A DNA stretch of 64,000 nucleotides from Voacanga thouarsii (GCA_026120185.1 JANUWF010001176.1:7449501-7513500), one strand, 5' to 3'. Numbered from the stretch's first letter, positions 32,460 to 45,276 are shown. Translations and numbers: made by a program. Notes: generated from the sequence alone by a model not told the origin.

Positions 32460-33416
32460 TATGAATACAAGAAAAACACAAGAGAAAGTTGTGATTTGGA
32501 GGATCCAAGCTAGCTACTCAATCACCACTCAAAGGAGCATTGTTCAAAGAAGGTTTTCAAGAGAAGAAGAAGGGTTTGTCTATGAGTTTTATCTTTTATC
32601 ATTTCTTTACTTTTCTAGAACAATGATGTACTTAATGTTTTGATTGTAATTGGATATTATTTTGGAGATTATGATTTTGAGCTAATTGGGATTTTTGATC
32701 AATCTATTATTATCTTTAGTGTTTGATTACTTAGTATCATTGGTCATTGATGCGAGTTCTTCTAATTAACTTGGGAAATGATGTTAGAAGTTTATTGCAT
32801 TGATTTTGTATTTGTCAAATCGTAATGGACTTGGGAAACGAAGTTAAGATTAAAAGACTAAAATGATCAAAGATTAGTTGATTTCACTTCAAGCAAAGGG
32901 TCATTAGCTAATTTCATGTTTATAAGATATGAGTTTAATGCATTTTTTGGTTGCTTTGGTTTGATTGGAAAATCTGCTAAATTAATCAAAAGATAGTGAT
33001 TCAATGAATTGGAAAAGAAGTGGAATTTACATAAATAAGTTCATGACTTGGGAAACGATTGAATTTTACTTAAGTTCCTTCATGTTGCCAAGACAACAAT
33101 TGATTGTGATTAATGCTAATTGATTTAATCTTGTATTTTCAAGATAATTGTTTAGTTACCTGAAATTGCATCCTTGAGTTATATCTATTTTTATTTTTAT
33201 TTTTAGTCTTTTCGTATTTTATTGGCTAAACAATAAAGATTTGGGTAAAGCAATGTGGGAGTCTAAGTGCTCGTAGATTTGATACTTGCTATTCCCTATA
33301 CTATACGATGGGTATACTTGTCCATATGTGTAGTTTTAGTGGTTGACATTTTAATTAAAGCTTGATTAATTGTATTATTTGTTGGTAATACTTTCTACAC
33401 TAAAAAACACGCATCA
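32460..33416 (+). repeat. Truncated LTR S3 (A/B-related family)
   Basis: The 3' two thirds of an LTR ending ACACGCATCA at 33416, in plus orientation. It matches the distal part of the A/B/S1 LTRs (AAAACACAAGAGAAAG, TTTGTCTATGAGTTTTATC, and the ATGATGTACTTAATG...TTGATACTTG section). The TGATA start, GC-rich island and promoter are missing, and no target duplication is found, so the left side was lost together with the end of the copia RNase H. Confidence 0.75.
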
Positions 33417-33554
33417 TAAAGCCCAAAGGATTTCAAACCCACTTGAATTACTTTCTCTTTTTCAAAATCTAAAGTCGTCATCTCTCTCTATTTCCTCTGC
33501 ACATCGTTCTCATGCCAAAACCAGAGAGACAAAACCCTTGAAATTTTATCTACC

Positions 33555-35050
33555 ATGGCTAGAACTCTGAAAACAAGCAAAGCAACCCAACTAAGGGCAA
33601 ATGAGACCAAAAAGGGCAAAGCAGTGGGAAAGAAATCATTCATCCCTACTCAAGCAGTTGGAAAGAAAAAGGACAAGAATGTGGCAGTCGATGAACCCAC
33701 CTCTCATACTGTTTCATCGTATCATCTTCCTGAGGAAAAAAGCACTGACCCTCAAGTACCCTGATTTCTTGACTCAAAATGTGAAACTAATTATAATTAT
33801 TGGGTATCTAGGAATAGAACAATCATTGTTAGTTGTCATGTTGATGCAGATGCCTTTTTAAATTTTGCAAATATGCTAGAATTATTTGAATCGATTGGCT
33901 GAGAAGTTCTGTTGTCAGTGAATGAAAAAATTTACACAACGTTAGTCTGGGAATTTTATTCAAATCTCAGAAGAGAAAGACTTAAAGAAATGGGGAATAG
34001 GTTTTTGGTGCAGTGGTATACCTCATAAGTTAGGGGTATAAATTTTGAATTCGACCACCGACTGCTAAACAAAATCTTTGGTGTCAGAGATGGAGGAGTA
34101 TAGTTCTTTGAGATGAACAAACTGCCTGAGAATTTTGATTTGTTTGAGTTAAGGAGGTTTGAGAACAAGTTTACTGGCGAGAAGAGTTTTAAAAACTTAA
34201 GTGAACACAACACCAAGTGGTTGAACGGTATGGGCAGAATACTTCATCGCATGGTTTCAACTATGGTCATTCTAAGTTTTAGGCACAAAAGCTCAGTAAG
34301 CAATATGCAGATGGTGATGATGATGGCATTGTCAGAAGGCAGACATTTTGAATTTTTGCTGCAAGATTAATGATTCAATCCCGGAATACCACCAATAAAG
34401 CTTTGCCTTTTGAAAATCTCCTAATTAAGCTATTCAAACATTTCAATGTGGATCTAAGTGCGGTTGCCCCTGAGCATTCCAAGGCAAATGTCTACAGCAA
34501 GGACTTTTTTGAAAAAATGGGGTTTATCTAGATGGATAATTAGTGGATTCTGCTAAGGGATGCCACAGATAAGGAAAAAGAGAAACTACTTAAAGTTAAG
34601 ACTGAAGGCAAGAAACCGGCCTTTGCTACCATGGCTGGAACAAAAAGGAAAGATAAAATTCAAGAGAAATCATCCAACAAGGCCAGGTAAAAGAATGAAG
34701 GAAGTGAGCTAACACAAAGTATTCTGGATGCTTTAAATCCCTTAGCTGACAAAGTGGATGGCCTGAGTGCAGAAGTGAAGACTGAACTGCAAACTCTGGC
34801 TAGTCGACTAAACAATGTGAAAAGAAAGTAGTCTGACACTATAGCTAAGCATGCCCCTAACCCAAAGCACAAACCAGACACAATCCTTCCTTCACTAGAA
34901 AAGTGTATTGATATTGATCCCATTGAAGAAACTTCAACTGCCAAAATAACTGGAACCATTGCTCCCCAAGTTGCTCCTGAGCAGGCCAAACAAGCTACCC
35001 CTGGTAGCTCCTCAGGCCGTCGATAGAAGCATATTGTGGTAAAAAAAAAA
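33555..35050 (+). pseudogene. Extra ORF downstream of copia pol (env-like position)
   Basis: One plus-strand frame begins MARTLKTSKATQLRANETKK with a basic, low-complexity N-terminus. It then reads LELFESIG, LVWEFYSNLRRERLKEMGNR, VRGINFEFDHRLLNKIFGVRD and FDLFELRRFENKF. These resemble the plant transposon-associated domain Pfam lists as 'putative plant transposon protein', often found in SIRE-type elements beyond pol. The C-terminal part (about 34690-34830) forms a heptad-like helix (SILDALNPLADKVDGLSAEV). Several stops interrupt it. The position matches the so-called env-like ORF of SIRE elements; no transmembrane segment is obvious. Confidence 0.65.
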
Positions 35051-35388
35051 AAAAAATCCAGCAGACTTGCCAAACAACACAAAAAGGATAGAATTGATGA
35101 TAAGCCTGAAACTATGGTCATTCAGGATGACATGGCAATCTCTACAAACAAGCATGGGGTGAAAACCATGAAAAAAATTGGCTGGCCAACTTTTACATTC
35201 TGTTGAACACTTTTTATATTCTGCTACACTTGTTTATTTTTTGCTACATTTGCTTCTCTCTGCTATATTATGCTACATTTTTTTTTATCTATCTCTCTCA
35301 TCCATTTGCTGTTACTTCTCATTTTTTTCAGACTGATGTTAAAAGGGGGAGAAATATTTTAAATAGATTGTGATGATTGGATTGGGGA
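35051..35388 (+). other. Copia 3' non-coding region, part 1
   Basis: Non-coding, with a pyrimidine- and TGCTA-rich repeat (about 35215-35285) and a purine tract AAAAGGGGGAGAAAT at 35341-35355, one of several such tracts before the 3' LTR of SIRE-like elements. Element B inserted at its right end. Confidence 0.6.
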
Positions 35389-36921
35389 TGGATGCGTACA
35401 TTTTGGGTATATAAAATTATCTATTTTAAATTCATCCCTTAATCAAGTTTTAATTAAAATATTAATCCCAAAATATACATGTGAGCAAATATACTAATCG
35501 CAAGCATAGTACAAGGAATTAACGAGTATCGATCCTCAATGAAACAAGTACATACTAATCACTTTTCTTTCATTATTTAACCCACCCAAATGAAGTGAGA
35601 AAAGAATAAAAAGAAAAACTAAAGAAACATATACAACTCAAGGATGTAAGTTTATGCAATTTAGACAAGTATCCTAGAAAACATAACAATGAATCACTTA
35701 GCTAATATCACAATCAATTATCATCTTGATTTCATGAAGGATTTAATATAAACCCAATTCATTTGCAATCCATGGAATTACTATCTTCTAGTTAAATTAG
35801 TGAACACATTTTGTCTCGACTAACTTATCCAAAAGATGCATTAAAATCAATCTTCATATAAATCCTTATATTCTAGGTGATTTAAACTATGAAATTAGTC
35901 AATGAATCCGTATTCTAGAAATCATCAACTAACCTTTGATTACCAATGTTCTAGACCATTAACCCAATTTTCAAGCAAGTTAAGAGATAACAAATATGAA
36001 ATTAATTAATTGAAGCAATTATCAACCTCTTTTTCAAGCAAGTTAATAACAACACCCAATCAACCAACTTCGTAAGGAAAACAAGTAATCAAATACCAAA
36101 AACAACAATCAATTGATCAAGTAGTTAAATTGATGCATAAATCATGAATCACAAAATATTGCTAAATTACAATGAAACATTTAATATATCATTGTTAAAG
36201 AAAAAGAAAACAAAGAGGAAAAAAATCATTCATAGACAAGCCTATTTTTTCTTCCTTGAAGACTCCCTTTGAACAATTCTCCTTGACTTGGGTGAATTCC
36301 CCCTTCAATGAGAAAATAAGAATTTGTGCTCTTTAATTCACCTTTCTTGGTTGTATATCTCCTAAACCCTTGTATTCCCTTATACTTTTATAGGCCTCTT
36401 GGATGCCTATTTCGTGGTTGAGGAAGTCCTGGTCGAGTAGGAATAGAAAAAATACCAAAATCCATGATAAGCCCTATTTTCGCGTACAGAAATTTCGCTT
36501 TTAGAACCTACTTGGTGCCGGGTACCTTCGACCTACCTGGCACAAGATACACTCTGTTCTTCCTCTGTTTTTCTCTGTTTTTGACCATCTTTTTCTTAGC
36601 AAGCAGAATGGACCCGGTGCTAGGTACATTTGCCAGACCTGGCGCTAGGTCTGTTCTGGAAAAATTTCTGAAGCTCGTTCAATCTCTTTTGCTGGACAGA
36701 ATGGACTCGGCGCCTGGTCCACTAGCTGCGTTTGGCACTAGGTGCATTCTGGTTCTGTACATTTTCTACTCGATTTTCACTTAAATCGGCACATATTTTC
36801 CAAAAACACCTTTTACAAGCAAAATATCAAATAGGAAGGAATATGCCTAGTAATTACAACAAATGTATCTTAAAACAATCTCAAATAATTAGGAAAAGAA
36901 TGGTGATTTTAATCCCTATCA
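35389..36921 (-). repeat. Element B 3' LTR (left in window)
   Basis: 1533 bp; reads on the minus strand from TGATAGGGATTAAAATC to CGCATCC(A). The terminal CA has decayed at 35389-35391. It carries the GC-rich island (about 36500-36760) and TATA box (36385-36393). Confidence 0.87.
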
Positions 36922-36945
36922 CATACCCCCACACTTGAACATTTA
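36922..36945 (-). promoter_or_regulatory. 3' polypurine tract (element B)
   Basis: CATACCCCCACACTTGAAC on the plus strand, hence a purine-rich tract on the minus strand next to the LTR. Three similar internal modules lie at about 38030-38085, 38337-38370 and 38645-38670. Confidence 0.6.
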
Positions 36946-38788
36946 CTTATCATTAAGCAAAACACTTTTATCCAAGAAAAATTATTAAGACAACACAAGG
37001 TTTCCTTCTAATTCCAAAAGTTTCTTCATTATAGCAAAGATCGTGTCTTCCTTTCAAACTTAAGATACAATCCTTGTCATTCATACCATTTGAAAATAAT
37101 TTCAAACTTTGAAATATTGGCCAATACATCACAAAACTCTTGAAGTTAAATTAATCAAATGTATACCGTAGTCTAAGAAAGTTATTTTACTTTTCAAGTA
37201 AAAACATAAATAATATGAATCACATAGGTTAAGCCATCTACCAACTCAAACATTATGAATCTAAAAATTGCACACTTAAGTTATGATGTAAGGAAAGCAT
37301 TGAAAAAAAATTTTCTCCCAAAGTTTTTCAATGACTTAGGGAATTGATAGCCTCAAATGTATGAATTTCTCTTCACACACCATATTGGCCATCTTTACAG
37401 CCATCACTTATCATTTTTTCAACAATTCCTTCCTTTTTTTTTTCTATGCCCTTGCTTCCTTTTTTACCTTCGCGATAGCCTCAAGAGAGTGCATCGAATA
37501 CACTTGCTACTTCTCCCTATATTGACCCCCTTTTAAGCTAATGGTCTTCAAAGATCATCAATAAGAATCTTTTTTCTAATTCACACCAATAATGGTGTTG
37601 TTTTCACTCATTGTTTTTTTTCAACTCAAATCAATTTTTTTTCAGCATTCTCCTCAATCTTTCCTCTTAAAGATCTTTTTTCATCTCACATATTTTTTAT
37701 TATAACTCAAAGCTAGCAAAATTTAAACTCATAATATAAGAGTTAACCAATAAACTCTTCTCATATTCATCATATCTTCTATATTTCAACTAGATAAGTG
37801 AAATAATATTCAAAGACCAATGTATAAACAAGATTTATCAAAATTTTCAAGTCTTGACAAATATCTTTTCTAATAAAATCAATTTCATCAAAATCCACCT
37901 AATGAATGACAAAACTCATATCCAAGTAAGAAAAAGAATTACAACCTTGCTTAACAATGAAACCACTAAAATTTTTGAAAATTTTTTGCAAAAGTGATAT
38001 ATGGAAAAAGTATTTCTTCAACCTCATTCTCCCCGCCCCCCGCCCCGACGCTTAAACTGGACATTATCCTCAATGGCAAAAAATATAACAATGAAAGCAA
38101 AGCTAAGAAGACCAAAATAAATAAAGAGGAATAGAGAAAAGAAAATACCTCCATTGTGCATTAGTTCAAAAAGTTCCAAACTTTTAAATCTTCAACTGTT
38201 CAAAACTTTCAAAGAACTTGCAACAAGGTTGTTTTTTAATCAAAATATTTTAAACTAAATTTTCCAAAGTAGCTCAATACCAAGAAAAAACTAAGATGAT
38301 TGATAAAAACTTAGACAAAGAATATCACCAAACCACTCCCCCACACTTAAATTGGATAATGTCCTCATTGGCAAGAGATAAACACAAGAATACATCTCCA
38401 AAGGGACCAAAAATAATAAAGGGGTAGAAAGTTTAAGCAGTACTTCCTAAGTGCAATAAAATGCCAATAGATATTCAAACTAAAAATAGAGACAATGGCT
38501 TGTTCAAGAGGACTTTATTCCTTCCTATAAAACAAAACACAAATAAAAGTATAAAGAAAATAAATCAAAATAAAAACATACCTAAATAAAAAAACACAAA
38601 CTAAAAAACTAAAAATCCTAACAAAACAAATAAAGACACGACTCACTCCCCCACACTTAAGATGGAAAATGTTTTCCTTATTTGGAGAGGGAAAACAAAA
38701 CACTTAACAAAACCAACCACAAAATAAAGATACAAACTCTTTTCACTCATTGTGCTTCCTCATCAAACAATTTGAAAAGAACTTAAAG
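36946..38788. other. Element B interior without coding capacity
   Basis: Reverse-orientation match to 8619-10380 of element A. No ORF of its own. It holds the three internal PPT-like modules and, at about 38032-38048, an unusually C-rich run that replaces the A/T-rich part of one module. Confidence 0.55.
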
Positions 38789-38791
38789 CTA

Positions 38792-39360
38792 AAAAATAGA
38801 AAATAGGCATGATGAATGTAAAAAGAAGAGACGTTTTTGAAAAATAAAAAGTTTATGAAAACAATTTTTCTCACTAAAGCAAGACACATAAACCTCTTTC
38901 TCTAATATTTTTTTAGACATATAAATATTTTTGTCAACATATAAGTACACATGATCTCTAAAAAATGCATTAAACTGGAAATCACCTTTTAACCTTTCAA
39001 AAGAATGTTCACAATTAAAACTCCCCTTTAAACATAGTATTTGAGTTCTCAAAGATGGGATCAAGAAATCCTTACTTTTCAACACATCTATAAAAACTAA
39101 GTTACCTCCCTTTGAACGGGGTGAAGAGTATAAATTACCACTATCCTCCAAGGACTTCTTATGATATAACGTTGAAAAATCCAACTCCTTGAGGCATGAT
39201 AAATTCAACATATCATCATTTGGACCTTTGTTCTCCAAGAATTGAGAAGAACTAAAAGTGTCTATATGAGCTTGCTAATTTGCCAAATTCTCATCATTAT
39301 AACTCCTTTGATCACGTGCCCAAAAGTAGTTGTCTATGATGATGTCAATCTCGTACTCAA
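38792..39360 (-). pseudogene. Conserved retroelement ORF of unknown function (copy B)
   Basis: Minus-strand homologue of 7788-8617. The distal 149 codons are open (FLENKGPNDDMLNLSCLKE, then GGNLVFIDV, FNCEHSFERLKGDF, YLYVDKNIYMSKKILEKEVY). Upstream the frame continues through DNYFWARDQRSYNDEN to one TAG, and the start ATG has become ATA. Relative to copy A about 240 bp are deleted after QAHIDTF without breaking the frame. No known domain. An in-frame deletion together with conserved peptide blocks supports a once-translated protein. Confidence 0.6.
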
Positions 39361-39686
39361 AGAAAAAATAAAAATCGAATCAAAACTAAAAACAAAGAAA
39401 AATAAAAAAAAAATAAAGAAAAGAAAAAATAAAAGGGAAAAATAAATAATAAAAAAATAAAGAAAAAAAAACACACATTCACAAACTATCTAAATAAAAT
39501 AAAAGTTAGTGGTATTTACAGTACAACATGAAGTAAGCTAGACAATTAAGTCATACAATGTTACAAACAATAATATAAAACATTGATTTACACAAAGAAC
39601 ATATATACATATGTATATATTCACATATAGACATATAAGCATATAGACATGGTTAAATTAATGAAATTCAAGCTTTTATGATATTG

Positions 39687-39705
39687 TTCCCCGACAGCGG
39701 CACCA
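39687..39705 (-). promoter_or_regulatory. Second primer-binding site copy (element B)
   Basis: The minus strand reads TGGTGCCGCTGTCGGGGAA, a tRNA-Asp-type site preceded by GCATCAAGTTTT, i.e. a copy of the LTR end plus primer site about 83 bp inside the true junction. Confidence 0.7.
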
Positions 39706-39770
39706 AAAACTTGATGCGAAATCAAGTTTTTCAAAAACACCTCCATGATGAAACAAAAAAATATCCTAAT

Positions 39771-39787
39771 CCTCGGCAACGGTGCTA
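39771..39787 (-). promoter_or_regulatory. LTR-adjacent primer-binding site (element B)
   Basis: The minus strand reads TAGCACCGTTGCCGAGG six bases from the LTR end; a decayed tRNA-Asp complement. The inner copy at 39687-39705 differs from it at several positions. Confidence 0.7.
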
Positions 39788-42559
39788 AAAACTTGATGCG
39801 TAAATTTTAGGTATATAAAATTATCTATTTTAAATCCATCCCTTAATCAAGTTTTAATTAAAACATTAATTCTAAAATACACATGTGAGCAAGTATACTC
39901 ATCGCAAGCATATAATAGGGAATTAACAAGTATCAATCCTCAACGGAACAAGTACACACTAATCACTTTTCTTTCATTGTTTAACCTACCCAAATGAAGT
40001 GAAAAAAGAATAAAAAGAAAAACTAAAGAAACATATACAACTCAAGGATGTAAATTTATGTAATTTAGACAAGTATCCTAGAAAACATAACAATGAATTA
40101 CTTAGCCAATGCCACAATCAATTATCGTCTTGGTCTCGTGAAGGATTCAATATAGACCCACTTTGTTTGCAATCTATGGAATCACTATCTTCTGGTTAAA
40201 TTAGTGAACATATTCTATCTTGACTAACTTATTCAAAAGACACATTAAAATCAATCCTCATCTAAACCTCTATATTCTAGGTGATTTAAAACACGAAATT
40301 AGTTAATGAATCCATATTCTAGCAATCATCAACTAACCTTTGATTACCAATGTTCTAGACAATTAACCCATTTTTCAAGCAAGTTAAGAAATAACAAATA
40401 TGAAATTAATTAATTGAAGTAATTATCAACCTCTTTTTCAAGCAAGTTAATAACAACACCCAATCAACCAACTCCGTAAGGACAATAAGTAATCAAATAC
40501 CAAGAACAACAATCAATTGATCAAGTAGTTAAATTGATACATAAATTATGAATCCCAAAATATTGCTAAATTATAATGAAACATTGAATACATCTATAAC
40601 ACCCCACTACCCAGACCCATTAGGGTCGGGGATGTTGCCCCGTCCACAAGACAAGGGATCTTTATAACTAGGTCACACAAAATAAAATAAAAGAAATACT
40701 ACAAAATTCAACTTATTACAACCTAGCAATACATGAACAAATTCAAAAAAAAAAAAAATGTCTGCTACTGTCTCTAAAAAACAATACATAAGAAAAATAA
40801 CAGAGGGTCTTCAAGACATAGGCAACATTCTAGCTAATGACTTTCACAATAGGATCGACCTGAAAACATGGTATAAAAGATGGTGAGATAAAAATCTCAG
40901 TAAGCTCGTGTGTGCTTTGTGTGTTTCAGGTAAAACAGTTCATGTATGCAAGTTGTAAAAGTTTCATAAAAGAAAGTGCTAGCAAGCATTAAATGAATGT
41001 CATAAATGAAAAGTGGTGTTTTGCTTTTCAAAACATACATATGCATAATAAATAAAAAACCACTTAGAAGAGGTAGCCATTGCACCACACTTTGTGCACC
41101 ATGACAATATAACGATCAGCATGCCACATATTGAGCAAACTAACACAAGGTAGGTGTACGGCCTACCAGGTGAGATTGCTAGCTCAGACCGGTAGACCTA
41201 CTGGATTGGCATCCTATCCGGGAAGGACTCACCTCTCAGAGATGGCCACCTACTGAGAGACTTACCTTAACTCTTAAAAGATTAGTCCTAGTAGTCTACC
41301 CTTATTGAGTACTCAACGTTATTGTTTCACTTGGGAGAAAAATGATCATGCAATGATTTACTTGAAAATAGCAATTAAGGTTTCTAAAATTCTTGCCAAA
41401 GTTGGGTTTTAGAAAGAGTTTAGCATTTTGTGTAAAATTACTTGTTTAATTTCAAATGGTTTGCTTGACTAAAATAAAAAGGAAAAATTGTCCTTAATTG
41501 CCTTTACAGAACAAATATTCATATACATTGAGTTTGGCTTGCCACATTAACTTTGGTCTTCAAATGACTCCCTGCAGGAGCTTACATGATCCTTTGCTCT
41601 TCTTGAACTCAAAAATCCTCCGAGGTCAACCTAACCCCGCCTGGGATAAACAAATTACACTTAATTTTTAATTATTAATTAATAGGTAAAAAATGACCAA
41701 TAAAATTAATAATAAATAAATTATACTTAATTTTCAATTATTAAATAATAAATAATATTTATAGATAAAGGTAAAAGTTTTAGTGAGGCTAATTATGGTC
41801 TACAAGGTCATTAATTAATTCTAATATCTTATTATTTAATTATTATTATTTCCTTTTAATAAAACAATTTATTTATTTAACTAATAAAAATATTAATATT
41901 TCCATTAATATCTTATTTCCAAACCTTCCTAATGATTTCGGATCTTATAGAGTAAATATAACAATAATTCTAATTAAATTAATAAAATTTGTTAATAAAA
42001 ATAATTTTAGAATTAACAAAGAAAATAGTCTTTTACCATGATTTCCTATTGAGAGAAAAGATTCATGAACACATTCCCTAACAGCAAATAATAAGCTAAT
42101 CCATTCATGAACATACACTTGAACTAACACATACTAGCACATAGCCAATCTCCTACTTAGGCATAATCATCATTCATAGCTTTATTGAAAATTAAGAACA
42201 TAAAGGCCTAATCACCATTGGTGCCATAACATCTAACATGCATAAAACATTCATAAATCTCATTAAACATGATGAACATATATTGATTCAAAAGAAAAAT
42301 CCATAAGACCTAATTACACATTTCCACTCTCTTGTCTTAACTCCATCCCCTTCATCCATATACATGTACTCAACCCCTATTTATATTCAATCTCACTATC
42401 AACATCTAAGATACATGAATTTAAAAATTTAAAAGGATGATTCAAGAAGAAATACTTGATAGATGAACACTTGATGAAGATTTCTTGATTAATGAAGGTT
42501 CACGCATTTGAGAGCCTTTAGTGGTCCAAAAAAAATAGCCATGGTTGATCATCCCATTT

Positions 42560-42566
<7 letters not shown>

Positions 42567-42621
<55 letters not shown>
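42567..42621. repeat. (GA)n microsatellite
   Basis: About 27 GA repeats, inside the solo long LTR S4. Confidence 0.9.
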
Positions 42622-42623
<2 letters not shown>

Positions 42624-44230
42624 AGGCATTAGAATAGAACGTTAAAAATTGAATAGTAGAGGAAGAACAAGAAGGTTGTTCTTGTTTTACCTTTTGATGT
42701 TCTTGGAACCTTCAATAAAAAAAATTGATTTTGATCCGTTCAAAAATTCTAATTTGTGTGATTTGTGTTATAAAGACCAGAAATGAAGGCTAGGGATTAA
42801 GTATGAGTGATTTGGAGTATTTGAGAGTGATTGGAGATGTTTAGGATAGGTTTAGGCTTGAAGAGGTTAAGTGTATGTTCTTAGTGTTCTTGAGAGAGTT
42901 TGAGAGAAAATGACTTGCGAATTTCTGGAGTTGTTGTTGGCCGAATGGTCTTGTGCAATTAGGAGTTTTGGTTTTAACAAGAAGGGGAGAGAGTGTGTTC
43001 AGTTTTTTTTTTTTTAAAAAATTCAAATGGAGGGAAATGAGGAGTTGTTTGAGGTAGAAGATTAGTTAATGGTGGTTGTTCATGGGAGGTCTCTTTGCTC
43101 TTCAATAGTGTAAGGCTGAACAAGCTAGTCTTGGTGCAACGAATGGAGATTGTTCAGGTTACTAAGCTAGCCAAAACTTAGTCTATAATGGCAGAGAAAT
43201 TCTGGTTTGATTAGTTGCTACAAGAGTGTTTTAATGAAGCAAAAATTCTGGAATTAGTTTGAAGTTTAAATGAGTTTTGGATAGAGTAATCTTAGGAACT
43301 TTTTGAGGTATGATCATGGAGTCCAAGCACTCAAGGTTAGTATGGGGGTCAATGGTGTTCAGTCCATGGCTGAACAAGGTCTAATTTTCAGAGGTTTAGG
43401 TGGTGATTTTTGGCCTTGACCTTGAGAAACCAAGCTGAAAATTTTCTAGTTTTCAATGCTTCCAAAGTACCGAGAATGAAGATGGTTTTTGGTGCAGAAT
43501 TTTCTGCTTTCTTTGGCCCAATTTGTAGCTGGTTTTTAAGGGTGTTTAAGGGTCTTTTAATGGTGATTTTCTAGACTTCTTTCTAAAGAAAAATAGAGGA
43601 AGTTCCAGCTGATTTGATGACCAAAATATGGCTTCAATTCCAGCTTCAAAGCAGCAAATTGCTGCAAGAAAATTTCTGGTTTGCAAAGGTTGTGCAGTCT
43701 GAAAATGCCCAGAATTTTCTGCCTTCAACCTCACATGAAATGACCATTTTTCTAACAGAAAATGGGGTAAGAATGTTGGCTAAAATTTTCGAAAACCATC
43801 CTGCAAAAATTTTAGAAAATTTCCAGATTTTCCTTTACTAAATTATGAACAAAATGAAGATAGGATTGAAGGTATAACTATGGTGATTTATTTTTCTTGG
43901 GAACCCTTCCTAACCCTTCTCCCTATTTTCGGCCATTCCCCATCCTCAAGAGCTGATTTTTGAATTCCAATTGCTAGGGATTTATCACAGAATTTTTGTA
44001 ATTAAAAGATGAAATTAATGGATTATGGATAATTTAAATTGTAAAGATGTTAGGACAAGGCTAGAGAAATTAAAGGGGACAAGAATTCCTTTAAAATTCT
44101 TTTTAGGACATGATCACATGATCAAGACGTTCTCTTCATGTCTTTCTTAAGACAACATTCCTATTTTTAAGGAATTTAAGAAAATCAAAAATTCAAACAT
44201 AGCTAAGATAATCATGAATAAAACTTAAGT

Positions 44231-44293
44231 GATGGGATTTGAACTCTTGACTTTATAGATTAATTCACAAAGCTCTAACCACTTAACCATACT
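44231..44293 (-). other. tRNA-like pol III box pair in solo LTR S4
   Basis: On the minus strand, GTTAAGTGGTTAGAGC (A-box-like) is followed about 30 bases later by GAGTTCAAATCCC (B-box-like). It resembles a tRNA-derived sequence, but no complete cloverleaf with acceptor stem is evident. Equivalent segments occur in both Tekay LTRs (52325-52393 and 61556-61628). Confidence 0.55.
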
Positions 44294-45276
44294 AACTCTT
44301 GTTCTTATTCTCTCACCCAACTATCCTTCTTATCTAAACCTCAAGCCATCTTCCTATTTTGATCTCAAGCAAAATTACCCTTTTACCCTTCCTACCCAAT
44401 AAGCATAAATAAGTCATTTAACTTATAAATCACAATTTTAAAGCACATAAAATTATTCAAAAAGTATATTTTCATGCAGAATAACATGATATGCATCCCA
44501 ACCCCCTCACTTTAAGGTTGGCTTTAGGTGGGGTTTCCCAACATCATTGTTAAAGAAAAAGAAAATAAAGAGGAAAAAAAGCACTCATAGATAAACCTCT
44601 TTCTTCTTCTTTGAAGACTCCTTTTAAACAATCCTACTTAGCTTGGGTGAATTCCTACTTCAATAAGAAAATCAAAATTTCTGCTCTTTAATTTACCTCT
44701 CTTAGTTGTATATCTCTCAAACCATTGCGTTCCCTTATACTTTTATAGGCCTCTGGGATGCCTATTCCATAGCTAAGGAAGTCCTGGCCATGTAGGAATA
44801 GAAAAATATCAAAATCCTTAGATAAGTCCTATTTCCGCATACAGAAATTTTGCCTCAAGAACCTACCTAGCGCTAAGTATCTTCGACCTACCTAGCGCCA
44901 GGTACACTCTGTTCTTCCTCTGTTTTGCTCTATTTTTGGCTATCTTTTCCTTAGCAAGTAGAGTGGACCCGACGTTAGGTACACTTGCCAGACCTAGCAC
45001 TAGGTATGTTCTGGAAAAATCTCTGAAACTCATTAAATCTCTGATGCTGAACAGAATGAACCCGGTGCCTGGTCCACTGGCTGGGCCTGGCACCAGGTAC
45101 ATTCTCGTTCTGTGCATTTTCTACTCGATTTTCACTTAAATCTGCACATATTTTTCAAAAACACCATTTACAAGTAAAATGTTAAATAGGAAGGAATATA
45201 CCTAGTTATTACATCATATGTATCTAAAAACAACTTTATATAACTAGGAAAAGAATGGTGATTTTAACCCTTATCA

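Larger units (their letters stand above)
40595..44540 (-). mobile_element. Solo long LTR S4 (Tekay-type)
   Basis: 3946 bp flanked by a perfect ACATC duplication (40590-40594 and 44541-44545), inserted in element B's LTR. On the minus strand it starts TGGGAAACCCC and ends GGGGTGTTATA, close to the GGGGTGTTACA end of the Tekay LTR at 55489. A tRNA-like box pair on the minus strand (44231-44293) has a counterpart in the Tekay LTRs. No coding region; a (GA)n run lies at about 42567-42621. The final CA has decayed to TA. Confidence 0.82.
35389..45276 (-). mobile_element. Element B: non-autonomous LTR retrotransposon
   Basis: Second copy of the element A family, on the minus strand. LTRs are at 35389-36921 and 39794-45276 (the latter split by an inserted solo LTR). 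The flanking 5-mers GGGGA (35384-35388) and GGGAA (45277-45281) differ at one base and are probably the target duplication. The internal region (36922-39793) has the polypurine tract, four PPT-like modules, the shared ORF and two primer-binding-site copies. It sits between the extra ORF and the 3' LTR of the copia element. Confidence 0.88.
39794..45276 (-). repeat. Element B 5' LTR (right in window, interrupted)
   Basis: About 1532 bp after removing the inserted solo LTR (40595-44540 plus one TSD copy). Starts TGATAAGGGTTAAAATC and ends TTTACGCATCA on the minus strand. TATA box at 44740-44748, GC-rich island at about 44860-45110. Confidence 0.87.

Noticed and set aside
34660..35121. 153-codon minus-strand ORF
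   Set aside because: Antisense of the copia extra ORF; no motifs of its own.
43614..43841. 75-codon plus-strand ORF
   Set aside because: Lies inside the solo long LTR S4 with no recognisable motif; chance ORF in non-coding LTR DNA.
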